A stretch of DNA of 18,637 nt, taken from an uncultured Oscillibacter sp. Lineage in GTDB: Bacteria; Bacillota; Clostridia; Oscillospirales; Oscillospiraceae. The stretch is taken from positions 1-18,637 of the forward strand of contig CAMHBH010000027.1 of the NCBI GenBank assembly GCA_946183175.1, read 5' to 3'. Shown piece by piece: positions 1 to 7,438 of this stretch. Position numbers and translations under genes: made by a program. The notes beneath the pieces are model-generated. The model saw nothing but the letters and a program-made list of their open reading frames with translations, was not told the origin of the DNA and did not search any database. Position 1 is the stretch's first letter. Each line of letters opens with the position of its first letter.

Positions 1-549
1 AAGCAGTACCCGTTCGAGTTCTCGGGCGGAATGCGTCAGCGGATTATGATTGCAATGGCGCTGGCCTGTGAACCCGACATTCTGATAGCCGACGAACCCA
101 CGACCGCCCTTGACGTGACGATACAGGCGCAAATTCTGGAACTCATGAAGTCGCTACAGGAAGAACTCGGCATGGCGATTATCATGATAACGCACGATTT
201 GGGCGTCGTGGCGCAGTTGTGCGACGAGGTGATTGTCATGTATGCCGGGTCGATTTGCGAGCAGGGCACCGCCGACGAGATTTTCTACAATCCGCGCCAC
301 GAGTACACGAAGGGCCTGCTGCGTTCGATTCCGACCGCCGGAACCGCCGGGACGCGCCTGAAACCCATCAGCGGCACGCCCATTGACCTGTTGAATATGC
401 CGAAGGGGTGTCCGTTCGCGCCGCGCTGTGACAACGCGATGAAAATCTGCCTGTCGCAACGTTGCGAGAGAATGCAAATCAACGACGACCATCAGGCGGC
501 GTGCTGGATGAACGTCAAAGCGGCGGCGAAAGGGGGCGCGTCCGAATGA
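1..549 (+). CDS. oppD: Oligopeptide ABC transporter ATP-binding protein OppD, 3' part (5' end outside window)
   Basis: This is the C-terminal part (182 residues visible) of one of the two ATPases that power an oligopeptide/dipeptide importer at the inner face of the membrane. The frame is open from base 1. The visible part starts just before the ABC signature (FSGGMRQR) and continues with Walker B (ILIADEPTTALD) and the H-loop (MITHD). It ends with the Opp/Dpp C-terminal extension, with cysteines in GCPFAPRC and the following CLSQRC. In some OppD/DppD proteins such cysteines bind an Fe-S cluster; that is family knowledge and is not shown here. The Walker A half lies upstream of the window. 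The stop overlaps the start of oppF as ATGA, so translation is probably coupled. The permease genes oppB/oppC are presumably further upstream. Confidence 0.93.
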   Translation, partial: KQYPFEFSGGMRQRIMIAMALACEPDILIADEPTTALDVTIQAQILELMKSLQEELGMAIIMITHDLGVVAQLCDEVIVMYAGSICEQGTADEIFYNPRHEYTKGLLRSIPTAGTAGTRLKPISGTPIDLLNMPKGCPFAPRCDNAMKICLSQRCERMQINDDHQAACWMNVKAAAKGGASE

Positions 550-1526
550 CCGCAAGTAATCCTCTGATTGAAGTACGAGACCTCAAGGAGTATTTCCCGG
601 TACTCGTGGGGATGTTCCGTACAAAGCCGCTGAAAGCCGTCGACGGCGTGTCATTCTCCATCCGGAAGGGCGAGACATTAGGCCTCGTCGGGGAATCGGG
701 CTGCGGCAAAACGACGGTAGGCCGGACTTTGCTCCACCTGTACAAGCCCACGGGCGGCGAAATCCTCTACAACGGGAAGCCCATACAGTCGAAGGCCGAC
801 ATCACGGAATTCCGCAAAAAGGCGACCATGGTCTTTCAGGACCCGTATTCGTCGCTGAATCCCCGTATGACGGTCTCCGACATCATCGGGGAACCGCTGG
901 ACATTCACAAGCTGTACAGCAACGCGGCGGAGCGGCAGGAAAAGATTCTCGAACTCATGAACCGCGTCGGCCTCAACAGCGAGCACGCCGCCCGCTACGC
1001 GCACGAGTTCTCCGGCGGACAGCGGCAGAGAATCGGAATCGCCCGCGCGCTGGCGTTGAACCCCGATTTCATCGTGTGCGACGAGCCGGTGTCCGCGCTG
1101 GACGTGTCCATACAGGCCCAGGTTATCAACATGTTCGACGAGTTGCAGGAGCAAATGGGCCTGACTTACCTGTTTATCGCGCATGATATTTTAGTAGTCC
1201 GGCACATCAGCGACAGAATCGCCGTCATGTACCTGGGGCGTATGGTAGAGTTAGCCGACGCCGCCGAGATTTACGAGCGCCCCCTGCACCCGTATACAAA
1301 ATCGCTCATGTCGGCGGTACCCCAACCCGACCCCAAGACCGCGCGCGCCAATAAGCGTATCGTACTGACGGGCGACATCCCGAGCCCCTTAAACGCGCCG
1401 TCGGGGTGTCCGTTCCGAACGCGTTGCGCCTACGCCACCGAAGCCTGTGCCGGGGAAATGCCGGAGTTCAAGGAAGTCTCGCCGGGGCATTTCGCCGCCT
1501 GTCACAGAATCGGCGAGCTGAACTAG
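546..1526 (+). CDS. oppF: Oligopeptide ABC transporter ATP-binding protein OppF
   Basis: Second ATPase of the peptide importer, 326 residues, pairing with OppD on the cytoplasmic side. Walker A is GESGCGKTT (about residues 49-57) and the Q-loop is VFQDPYSSLNPRM (about 96-108). The signature is FSGGQ (155-159), Walker B is FIVCDE (175-180), the D-loop is SALD (183-186) and the H-loop is FIAHD (His213). The C-terminal oligopeptide extension carries GCPFRTRC and two later cysteines. I chose the ATG at 546 because it overlaps the oppD stop (ATGA) and gives the normal N-terminus; an in-frame upstream start at 462 would lie inside oppD. The gene is full length with all ATPase motifs intact, so it looks functional. 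It is followed after 54 bp by the substrate-binding protein. Confidence 0.95.
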   Translation: MTASNPLIEVRDLKEYFPVLVGMFRTKPLKAVDGVSFSIRKGETLGLVGESGCGKTTVGRTLLHLYKPTGGEILYNGKPIQSKADITEFRKKATMVFQDPYSSLNPRMTVSDIIGEPLDIHKLYSNAAERQEKILELMNRVGLNSEHAARYAHEFSGGQRQRIGIARALALNPDFIVCDEPVSALDVSIQAQVINMFDELQEQMGLTYLFIAHDILVVRHISDRIAVMYLGRMVELADAAEIYERPLHPYTKSLMSAVPQPDPKTARANKRIVLTGDIPSPLNAPSGCPFRTRCAYATEACAGEMPEFKEVSPGHFAACHRIGELN

Positions 1527-1551
1527 TTCAAGCCCGCTTTCGCGGTTTGAA
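1527..1551 (+). promoter_or_regulatory. Intercistronic hairpin between oppF and oppA
   Basis: The bases directly after the oppF stop form a stem of about ten pairs: TTCAAGCCCGC pairs with GCGGTTTGAA, with one bulged C, one G-U pair and a TTTC loop. No run of T follows (the next bases are AAAATACTTTT), so it is not a clean terminator. Hairpins here often stabilise the downstream binding-protein message or partly attenuate it; that role is an inference. Confidence 0.4.
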
Positions 1552-1580
1552 AATACTTTTGGAAGAAAGGAACCTTTCGC

Positions 1581-3498
1581 ATGAAGAAATCTCTTGCCTT
1601 GCTTCTGGCGCTGTGCCTGACGCTGTCGCTTGCGGCTTGCGGCGGCGGGGGCGCTACGACGGGCGGCGAAACTCCCGCCGAACCCGACGCCGAACTTGAG
1701 AACGTCGCCGCCTCTGACGGCGCACTCGCGGTATGTCTGGCGTCCGAGCCCGACACCATCGACCCGGCCCTCAATTCCTCCGTCGACGGCGCGACACTCG
1801 TGATTCACCTGTTTTCCGGCCTCGCCAAGTGGGCGGAATCTGAGGACGGCGTGCTGACCATCGCCCCCGACGCCGCCGAGGAATTAGTCGAGGGCGTCGC
1901 GAACGAGGACGGCACCGTGACCTATACGTACACGCTCCGCGAGGGCCTCAAGTGGTCGGACGGACAGCCCGTCACCGCCGCCGATTTCGTCTACTCGTGG
2001 AACCGCGCCGCGTCGGTTTCCCTCGCCGCCGACTACTGCTATATGTTCGAGGTCGTGCAGGGCTATAACGACATCTGGGAACTCGACGCCGACGACAACC
2101 CCGTAAACCCCGACGCGAAGCTGTCCGTAGAAGCGCTCGACGAGCGTACCTTGCAAGTCACGCTCTACAACGCCGTCGCCTACTGGAACGAGCTGTTAGC
2201 GTTCCCGGCCTACATGCCCGTGCGGGAAGACGTGGTGTCCGACGAGAGCTGGGCCACCAAGCCCGAAACGCTTGTCTGCAACGGCCCCTACACGATTACC
2301 AGTTGGACGCACGACAGCCTCATCACCATGGAAAAGAATCCGAACTTCATCGACGCCGATTCCGTCACCATGGACAAACTCGAATTCTACCTCTCCGACG
2401 ACGCAAACAATATGCTCTCCAACTTCCAGAACGGAAGCTGGCAGTTAATCGACAGCGTACCCACGAACGAAATCCCCAAGCTGAAAGAGGAGTACCCGAC
2501 GCAGTTCATCATCACGGGGCAGATTGGCACCTACTACGTCTGCTGGAATATCAACGAGGACATTCTTCCGGCGTCCAGTACGCTGACGGGCGCGGAGGCC
2601 GAGGCCGCCAAGGCCGAAATCCGCAACGCCATTGCGCTGTTGTTCGACCGTAACTATATTGTCAACGACATCTCGCAGGCCGGACAGGTTCCCGCCTCGT
2701 CGTTTGTCGCCATGGGCATGACCGAACCCGACGGCACCGAGTTCTACAAGAACGCCGGGCACGACGACGCCTTTGTCGGCTACTACGACGTATCCGAGGA
2801 CGCCATCGAGAGCAACTACGCGACCGCCGTCGAGACGCTCAAAAAGTATTACGCCTTCGACGAGGCGTCGCAGCAGTTCACCGACTTCCCCACGCTGACT
2901 TACCTCTACAACACCGACGAGGGACACAAGGCGATTGCCGAGTATCTGCAATCGGCGCTGGCGGGAATCGGAATCACGGTCAATCTGGAGAATCAGGAGT
3001 GGAAAACGTTCCTGAACACCCGCAAAACCGGCGACTACTCCATAGCGCGTAACGGCTGGCTGGCCGACTACAACGACCCGATTTGCTTCCTTGACATGTG
3101 GACGACCAATTCGGGCAACAACGACGTACAGTTCGGCAAGGGCGAACACGCCGCCGTCGCCGCCTACAGCATGGATTTGACCCCCTACGGCTACGACATC
3201 AGCGTGCAAAACGGCACTTGGGCCCAGACTTACGACGTGCTCATCAGCACGATTAAGTCCTGCACGGACAACGAGACCCGCTATCAGCTCATGCACGAGG
3301 CGGAAGACTTGCTCATGTCCACGGGCTGTATCGCCCCGCTGTACTTCTACACCGACCTGTACATGCTCAGCGACAGCGTGGAGGGCTTCTACTCCAACCC
3401 TCGACCTGTACATGCTCAGCGACAGCGTGGAGGGCTTCTACTCCAACCCGCTCGGGTTCAAGTATTTCATGCACTGCACTGTCAGCGCTTACGGCTGA
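1581..3498 (+). CDS. oppA: Oligopeptide-binding lipoprotein OppA, C-terminus frameshifted by a 49-bp insertion
   Basis: Extracellular solute-binding protein of family 5 (SBP_bac_5), which captures peptides for the Opp importer. It has a lipoprotein signal peptide (MKKSLALLLA start) with lipobox LAAC and lipidated Cys20. Family features include SEPDTIDPALNSS near the N-terminus, then LREGLKWSDGQPVTAADFVYSW, and NGWLADYNDP further on. The ATG at 1581 follows GAAAGGA with suitable spacing. The body is intact to about residue 606. There a 48-bp sequence is repeated with one extra T, adding 49 bp and shifting the frame. As written, the ORF runs on to 3905, antisense through the next gene. In the corrected frame the protein ends as GFKYFMHCTVSAYG with TGA at 3496-3498, directly before a hairpin. 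I take that as the native end, giving about 622 residues. Confidence 0.9.
3353..3449 (+). repeat. 48-bp direct tandem repeat inside the 3' end of oppA
   Basis: Bases 3353-3400 and 3402-3449 are identical, separated by a single T at 3401. Both copies encode DLYMLSDSVEGFYSNP, but in different frames because the period is 49. The first copy is in the oppA frame and the second is in the frame that leads to the natural stop at 3498. It could be a real slippage duplication or an assembly join of two overlapping ends. Confidence 0.95.
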
Positions 3499-3502
3499 AA
3501 TT

Positions 3503-3532
3503 CGCGGGGGAGGCGCTTTTGCCTCCCCCGCG
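3503..3532. terminator. Strong GC-rich hairpin between convergent oppA and the CHAP gene
   Basis: Perfect 12-bp stem CGCGGGGGAGGC / GCCTCCCCCGCG around the loop GCTTTT. It lies 4 bp after the corrected oppA stop and 6 bp from the stop of the opposing gene, so it can serve transcripts from both sides. No T-run follows on either strand, so termination is inferred from position and stem strength. Confidence 0.65.
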
Positions 3533-3538
3533 TATCCT

Positions 3539-4519
3539 TCACAGCTTCTTTGTATACTTGAGACTAACCCAGCGGTCGGCGGCGAAGCGGCCCCAGCCGT
3601 CGCGCTCCTCCAGAATCGTGACGACCGTGCCGGTGGACAAACTCCCCTGCGCGGGGTTCTCGACGCCCGGACCGCTCCGGACGCGTAACGACGGGCGCGC
3701 GGTAATCTCGGCGCGGAATCCGCTTTGCAGACGCGCGCGGGTCTCGGCGCGCTTCTGCTCCGGGGCGGACAGCTTCACGTCGTTGAAGTCGGCCCAGCCC
3801 TCGATTCCCGGCCCCGTGAGGTGGTACGGGTGCGCCGCCCCCCGCGAGTACGCCACGACTTCCGCCGCGCAGGCTTTCGCCGGGACGGCCTCCGCGTCGT
3901 CGTAGGGCCCCGAAAACTGCGACCGGCCCTTGAACGACACGCTGTCGCCCGCCTCCGCCTCCGGCGTCCCGTACAGGTACTCGTCGGCGTCGGGGTTCGC
4001 GCTCTCCGGCACCGGTATCTCTTGCGGCTCCGGTTCCGGCGTCCCGGCCTTCTCGGCCTCGTAGGACGGACGGAACGCCCCCGCTATCAGCGAACGCTTC
4101 CGCTTGCGCCGCATGACCATGCCCCCGTTGGCCTGGTTGCTCGTGCTCGTGTTCCCCTCAATCGTGAACACGTACTCCTCCTCGTCGGCGAGTTCCTCGA
4201 CAATCCCGACGTGCTCCGCCGTCGACAGATTCCCCGGAAAATCGAAAATCACCACGTCGCCGGGCTTCAGATTCGTGCGCTTGCGCCAGTTTTTGGCCTT
4301 CTTGGCCGCCTTCATGAACTCCGCACAGGACGCCGTGCGCGTCGGCAACAGCGCCAGCGCGTCCGCCCGGTCGAAAATCCACATGACGAACATCATGCAC
4401 CAGGGCTGCCCGTCCAGCTTGTACCACTTCCCGTACTTGGTGAGGTTGCTGTCAGCCGGGGATTCCCGGTAGCCTAATTCCTTCCGCGCAAGGTTCAGAA
4501 TTTCCTCTACGGTCGCCAT
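3539..4519 (-). CDS. CHAP-domain peptidoglycan hydrolase with cell-wall-binding SH3-type domains (endolysin-like)
   Basis: 326-residue cysteine peptidase/amidase predicted to cut peptidoglycan. The CHAP domain spans about residues 5-150, with catalytic Cys41 (GQPWCMMFVMW), His103 (STAEHVGIVEE) and an acidic residue in TIEGNTS (Glu121). A Pro/Glu-rich linker (about 155-188) follows. Residues 190-250 (GDSVSFKG to GWADFNDV) resemble the wall-binding module found in clostridial phage lysins. A final bacterial SH3 module (about 272-325) contains LRVRSGPGVENP and ends WVSLKYTKKL. There is no signal peptide or membrane segment, as is usual for phage lysins released by a holin, but no other phage gene is nearby. 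It may be a domesticated or orphan lysin. The start is set by GGAGGT 8 bases upstream. Its promoter is divergent from the toxin-antitoxin pair. Confidence 0.85.
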   Translation of the reverse strand: MATVEEILNLARKELGYRESPADSNLTKYGKWYKLDGQPWCMMFVMWIFDRADALALLPTRTASCAEFMKAAKKAKNWRKRTNLKPGDVVIFDFPGNLSTAEHVGIVEELADEEEYVFTIEGNTSTSNQANGGMVMRRKRKRSLIAGAFRPSYEAEKAGTPEPEPQEIPVPESANPDADEYLYGTPEAEAGDSVSFKGRSQFSGPYDDAEAVPAKACAAEVVAYSRGAAHPYHLTGPGIEGWADFNDVKLSAPEQKRAETRARLQSGFRAEITARPSLRVRSGPGVENPAQGSLSTGTVVTILEERDGWGRFAADRWVSLKYTKKL

Positions 4520-4572
4520 AAATCGTACCTCCGCAACGCTGACTTCGACAGTAAAGCCGTCGATTCGCGTCT

Positions 4573-4601
4573 ATTATACCTTCCACAATCTGGAAATGCA
4601 A
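4573..4601 (-). promoter_or_regulatory. Sigma-A-type promoter of the CHAP gene
   Basis: On the minus strand TTGCAT (4596-4601) and TATAAT (4573-4578) are separated by exactly 17 bp. The start codon lies about 54 bp downstream of the -10 box. The spacer contains the inverted repeat TTCCA-N5-TGGAA (4581-4595), which could be an operator. Confidence 0.75.
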
Positions 4602-4615
4602 GAGGAATTTTCGAC

Positions 4616-4629
4616 GCTGTCTTGACAGC
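4616..4629. promoter_or_regulatory. Palindromic operator over the TA promoter
   Basis: GCTGTC-TT-GACAGC is a perfect inverted repeat of 6 bp arms. It covers the whole -35 hexamer of the dinJ-yafQ promoter. DinJ-type antitoxins have ribbon-helix-helix DNA binding and repress their own operons, so this is the most likely autoregulatory site. Binding itself is an inference. Confidence 0.55.
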
Positions 4630-4650
4630 CTTTCCGCGCCTGCGTATAAT
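4622..4650 (+). promoter_or_regulatory. Consensus sigma-A promoter of the dinJ-yafQ operon
   Basis: Perfect -35 TTGACA (4622-4627) and perfect -10 TATAAT (4645-4650) with a 17-bp spacer. The antitoxin ATG follows at 4677 behind GAAGGGGG. A consensus promoter fits a tightly repressed toxin-antitoxin unit. Confidence 0.9.
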
Positions 4651-4676
4651 GACACCAAGAGAAGGGGGCGTTTTGT

Positions 4677-4949
4677 ATGTCCGCGACTACAAACATTAGC
4701 GTCCGGGTCGACGCCGACCTGAAAAGAGACGCCGAGGCGCTGTTTGGCGAGCTTGGCCTGACCATGTCGGAAGCAATTACTCTCTTGTTGCGCGCCGCCG
4801 TGAATCAGGACGGCATTCCGCGCGCCGAACCGAACGCAGTCACCAAGGCCGCGCTCGCGGAATATGAGGAGATGACGAAAAACCCCGGAAGTTACAAGCG
4901 CTATCATTCTGTGGACGAACTCTTTGACGAGGTATTGCGGGATGTTTGA
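4677..4949 (+). CDS. dinJ: RelB/DinJ-family antitoxin
   Basis: 90-residue antitoxin predicted to neutralise the adjacent YafQ-type RNase and to repress the operon. The N-terminus (TNISVRVDADLKRDAEALF) is a typical ribbon-helix-helix of DinJ proteins, followed by LGLTMSEAITLLLRAAV and GIPRAEPN, both family signatures. The C-terminal part, about residues 60-90, is charged and would wrap the toxin. The ATG is preceded by GAAGGGGG at good spacing. The gene overlaps the toxin start by 8 bp (ATGTTTGA), giving translational coupling with antitoxin first, the usual order. Length is normal. Confidence 0.93.
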   Translation: MSATTNISVRVDADLKRDAEALFGELGLTMSEAITLLLRAAVNQDGIPRAEPNAVTKAALAEYEEMTKNPGSYKRYHSVDELFDEVLRDV

Positions 4950-5217
4950 TATTGTCGCTTCCAATCAGTTCAAAAAAGACCTGAAACTCGCGAAGAAGCG
5001 GGGGTACAATGTAGAAAAATTGCGCGCGGTTGTCAGGAAACTCGCCAGCGGCGAGGAATTGGAAGCGAAATACCGCGACCATGTGATGATTGGCGACTAT
5101 ATCGGATTCCGGGAGTGCCATATCGAGCCGGATTGGCTGCTCATATACAGGATAAAAGAAGAGGTTCTGGAACTGTATCTCTCCCGGACGGGGACACATT
5201 CCGATTTGCTGTCCTGA
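4942..5217 (+). CDS. yafQ: YafQ/RelE-family mRNA interferase toxin
   Basis: 91-residue toxin of the RelE superfamily; family members cleave mRNA on the ribosome and stop translation. The residues described as catalytic in E. coli YafQ appear conserved: the His of RDHVMIGDY, His-x-x-x-Asp-Trp in CHIEPDWLLIY, and Arg and His in the SRTGTHSDLL end. The C-terminal Phe of YafQ is replaced by Leu. I start it at 4942 because MFDIVASNQFKKDLK is the usual YafQ beginning and the 8-bp overlap with the antitoxin is typical. A start at 4924 would add six residues with no family match. The toxin looks active and intact. No clear terminator follows before the serpin gene. Confidence 0.92.
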   Translation: MFDIVASNQFKKDLKLAKKRGYNVEKLRAVVRKLASGEELEAKYRDHVMIGDYIGFRECHIEPDWLLIYRIKEEVLELYLSRTGTHSDLLS

Positions 5218-5286
5218 AGAAATGGGACGCTTGCGGGCGGAACCTTTTTTCGCGGCGAACGTCTAAAATTTCAAGGAGGTGTCTTT

Positions 5287-6801
5287 ATGAGAATCAAGCG
5301 TTTCTGTTCGTTACTCATGGCGGCGGTCATGGGCCTGACGATGATAGGCTGTGGGCCCGTGCCCGGGGCGTCGGAAAACGCGCTCGCCGGACTGAAGGCG
5401 AGTGTCGACCCGGGGGCCGTGCCCGAACTCGACCCCGACGAGGAACCCGAGGCCCATTGGGCGAAACCCGCGCCCGCCGACGACGAGGAACCCGAGGCCC
5501 ACGCCGCCACATCCTACGCCCCGTCGGCGATTGCCGGGGAAATCGCCCGGGCGTCGTACCCGGAAACCGTGCCCTACCCGCTGGAATCGGATTACTACAC
5601 GGAGAACGGCATGCTCAACGAGGCGTATTTCACCGCCTACGAAACGTGGATGGACGCCAATAGAAGCCGCCCCCAACTCACCGCCGAGGAAGTCCGCACG
5701 CTCTACCCCTTCTTCAAGAACGGCGTCCGGCAGTTCCTCAACGGCACGGAAAACCGCGTCTGCTCGCCGCTCAATATCTATATGGCCCTCGCGATGCTCT
5801 CCGGCCTGACCGCCGGGGACAGTCAGAAGCAGATTCTTGACTTGCTCTCCGCCAAGACCCCCGAGGCCCTCGCCGCGCAGGCAAACCGTATCTGGAACGC
5901 CCTCTACACGGACGACGGGGTTTCGAGTACGCTCTTGGGCAGCTCGCTCTGGCTCAGCGAGGGGATTCGATTCAACGCCGACACGCTGAAAAAAATCGCG
6001 GAGAACTTCTACGCGTCCTCCTACTCCGGGCGCATGGGTTCGCCGGAGTTCGACGCCGCCCTGCAGGCGTGGCTCAACGAGCAGACCCGCGGACTGCTCT
6101 CCGAACAGGCCGGAGGCGTGGCAATGGCACCGGAGACTGTGCTTGCCCTCGCGACCGCGATTTATTTCAAAGCCAATTGGGACGACGAGTTCGACGACTA
6201 CAACACCAGTAACCAGACATTCCACGCCGTGGACGGCGACCGCGACGCGCCCTTTATGCACCAGGTATTCCGGGGCGCGGTCTGCGACGGCGACGGCTTT
6301 ACCGCCGTCTACAAGGAACTCCGCGACAGCGGAATGTGGCTGATTCTCCCCGACGAGGGCGCGACGCCCGCCGGACTTCTCGACAGCGGCGCGGCGATGG
6401 ATTTTCTGTCCGACCCGGAGAAGTACGCGACGAGCAGAGACGCCGACGTGGATTTGTCATTGCCGAAATTCGATGTCACGTCCGACCTCGACCTCGTCGG
6501 CGGCCTGAAGGCCCTGGGCATTACGGACGTATTCAGCGCGACGGCGTCGGACTTCTCGCCCATGACCGCCGAGCGCGACGATATCGCCCTCGGACAGGTC
6601 AAGCACGCCGCGCGCGTCAAGATTGACGAGGAAGGCTGTGAGGCCGCCGCGTTCACGGTCATGATGGCGATGGCGACCGGAATGCCGGAGCCGCTCCCGC
6701 TCGTGGAGTTCACGTTAGACCGCCCGTTCGTATTCGCCGTGACCGCCGATTCCGGACTGCCGCTGTTCGTGGGCGCGGTACAGACGCCCGTCAGCGCATA
6801 A
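5287..6801 (+). CDS. Surface-anchored serpin (serine protease inhibitor) lipoprotein
   Basis: 504-residue protein combining a lipoprotein signal (Cys22 in TMIGC; a weak but usable lipobox), a Pro/Glu/Asp-rich stalk of about 100 residues, and a full serpin fold. Serpin marks are SPLNIYMALAMLSG, LATAIYFKANW and PKFDVTSDLDL, the hinge DEEGCEAAAFT (about 447-457) and DRPFVF (478-483). The hinge rich in small residues implies an inhibitory serpin. Taking Gly450 as P15, P1 falls near Thr464-Gly465, but the loop is a few residues longer than in animal serpins, so this is uncertain. P14 is Cys instead of the usual Thr/Ser. AAGGAGGT lies 8 bases before the ATG. It is known that gut bacteria carry serpins against host or competitor proteases; the target here is unknown. 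It is transcribed alone and ends at a terminator shared with the convergent importer. Confidence 0.92.
   Translation: MRIKRFCSLLMAAVMGLTMIGCGPVPGASENALAGLKASVDPGAVPELDPDEEPEAHWAKPAPADDEEPEAHAATSYAPSAIAGEIARASYPETVPYPLESDYYTENGMLNEAYFTAYETWMDANRSRPQLTAEEVRTLYPFFKNGVRQFLNGTENRVCSPLNIYMALAMLSGLTAGDSQKQILDLLSAKTPEALAAQANRIWNALYTDDGVSSTLLGSSLWLSEGIRFNADTLKKIAENFYASSYSGRMGSPEFDAALQAWLNEQTRGLLSEQAGGVAMAPETVLALATAIYFKANWDDEFDDYNTSNQTFHAVDGDRDAPFMHQVFRGAVCDGDGFTAVYKELRDSGMWLILPDEGATPAGLLDSGAAMDFLSDPEKYATSRDADVDLSLPKFDVTSDLDLVGGLKALGITDVFSATASDFSPMTAERDDIALGQVKHAARVKIDEEGCEAAAFTVMMAMATGMPEPLPLVEFTLDRPFVFAVTADSGLPLFVGAVQTPVSA
5437..5501 (+). repeat. In-frame 45-bp-period repeat in the serpin stalk
   Basis: The 20-bp sequence at 5437-5456 recurs exactly at 5482-5501, 45 bp apart, encoding DEEPEAH twice in the Pro/Glu-rich spacer between the lipidated cysteine and the serpin domain. 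It suggests stalk length varies by unit duplication. Confidence 0.85.
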
Positions 6802-6840
6802 CAAACGAAATCGGCACCCGTCGACGCGTAAGAAACAAAA

Positions 6841-6873
6841 AAGCCTCTCCCGCTGTGCGGGGGAGACTTTTTT
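6841..6873. terminator. Bidirectional rho-independent terminator
   Basis: A run of A, then CTCTCCCGC, loop TGT, GCGGGGGAG, and six T (6868-6873). The symmetrical A-run/T-run lets it end the serpin transcript on the plus strand and the ABC importer operon on the minus strand. The importer ATPase stop codon (6872-6874) lies inside it. Confidence 0.85.
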
Positions 6874-7438
6874 ATGTCAGGGGCACAATTTGCGCGTCGA
6901 GGTCTACGGCGTCGTGCGTGGCGAGGAGTACGACACGCCCCGCGCCGCGACGCCGCAGGGCGTCCAGACAGCGCCCGCGCGCGGCGGCGTCGACGCCCGT
7001 AAACGGTTCGTCGAGTATGAGTACGTCCGACGGCGTCAGCAACGCCCGCGCCAGCGCCAGTCGCCGCCGCATACCGCCGGAGTAGTCGCGTACGGGTTTC
7101 GCCCCGGCGTCGGCGAGGCCGAGTTCGTCCAATAGCGCCGCCGCCGCTGTTTCGTCGTAGGCCCCGCCGAGTACGAACCGCAGATTGTAACGGGCGTCGC
7201 GGCCCAATAGAAGCCTGTCCTCCTGAAAGACCACCGACCACCGACAGCGTTCCGGGAGTACGACGCGCCCGGCGTCCGGGGATTCCAGCCCCAGCAGGAT
7301 TCGGAACAGCGTCGTTTTGCCGCCGCCCGACGGCGCGGAAAGACACGTCACCCGCCCGCGTTCGGCGCGGAAAGACACGTCGCGCAGTACGGCGCGCCCC
7401 CGGTACGACTTCCGCAGGTGTTCCACGCTGACACTCAC
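6872..7438 (-). CDS. ABC transporter ATP-binding protein, SsuB/TauB-like
   Basis: 188-residue ATPase of a nitrate/sulfonate/taurine/thiamine-precursor-type importer. Walker A is APSGGGKTT (35-43), with Ala in place of the first Gly. The Q-loop is FQEDRLL (Gln72), a family-typical sequence. The signature is YSGGM (119-123), Walker B is VLILDE (139-144), and the H-loop is ATHD (His175). It is short: SsuB/TauB proteins usually have about 250 residues, and here the C-terminal tail after the H-loop is almost absent. It starts with GTG, whose four bases GTGA overlap the permease stop, so the three genes are translationally coupled. The stop codon is inside the shared terminator. The substrate cannot be told from this subunit. 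Confidence 0.9.
   Translation of the reverse strand: MSVSVEHLRKSYRGRAVLRDVSFRAERGRVTCLSAPSGGGKTTLFRILLGLESPDAGRVVLPERCRWSVVFQEDRLLLGRDARYNLRFVLGGAYDETAAAALLDELGLADAGAKPVRDYSGGMRRRLALARALLTPSDVLILDEPFTGVDAAARGRCLDALRRRGAGRVVLLATHDAVDLDAQIVPLT

Noticed and set aside
3499..3905. C-terminal extension of oppA to 774 residues
   Set aside because: It is out-of-frame sequence antisense to the CHAP gene created by the 49-bp duplication; the corrected frame stops naturally at 3498.
4924..4941. Upstream start for the YafQ toxin
   Set aside because: It adds six residues with no family similarity; the 4942 start gives the usual N-terminus and the typical overlap with the antitoxin.
5218..5286. Promoter for the serpin gene
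   Set aside because: TAAAAT at 5264-5269 has no suitably spaced -35 box and lies almost on the ribosome site, so I do not call it a promoter.
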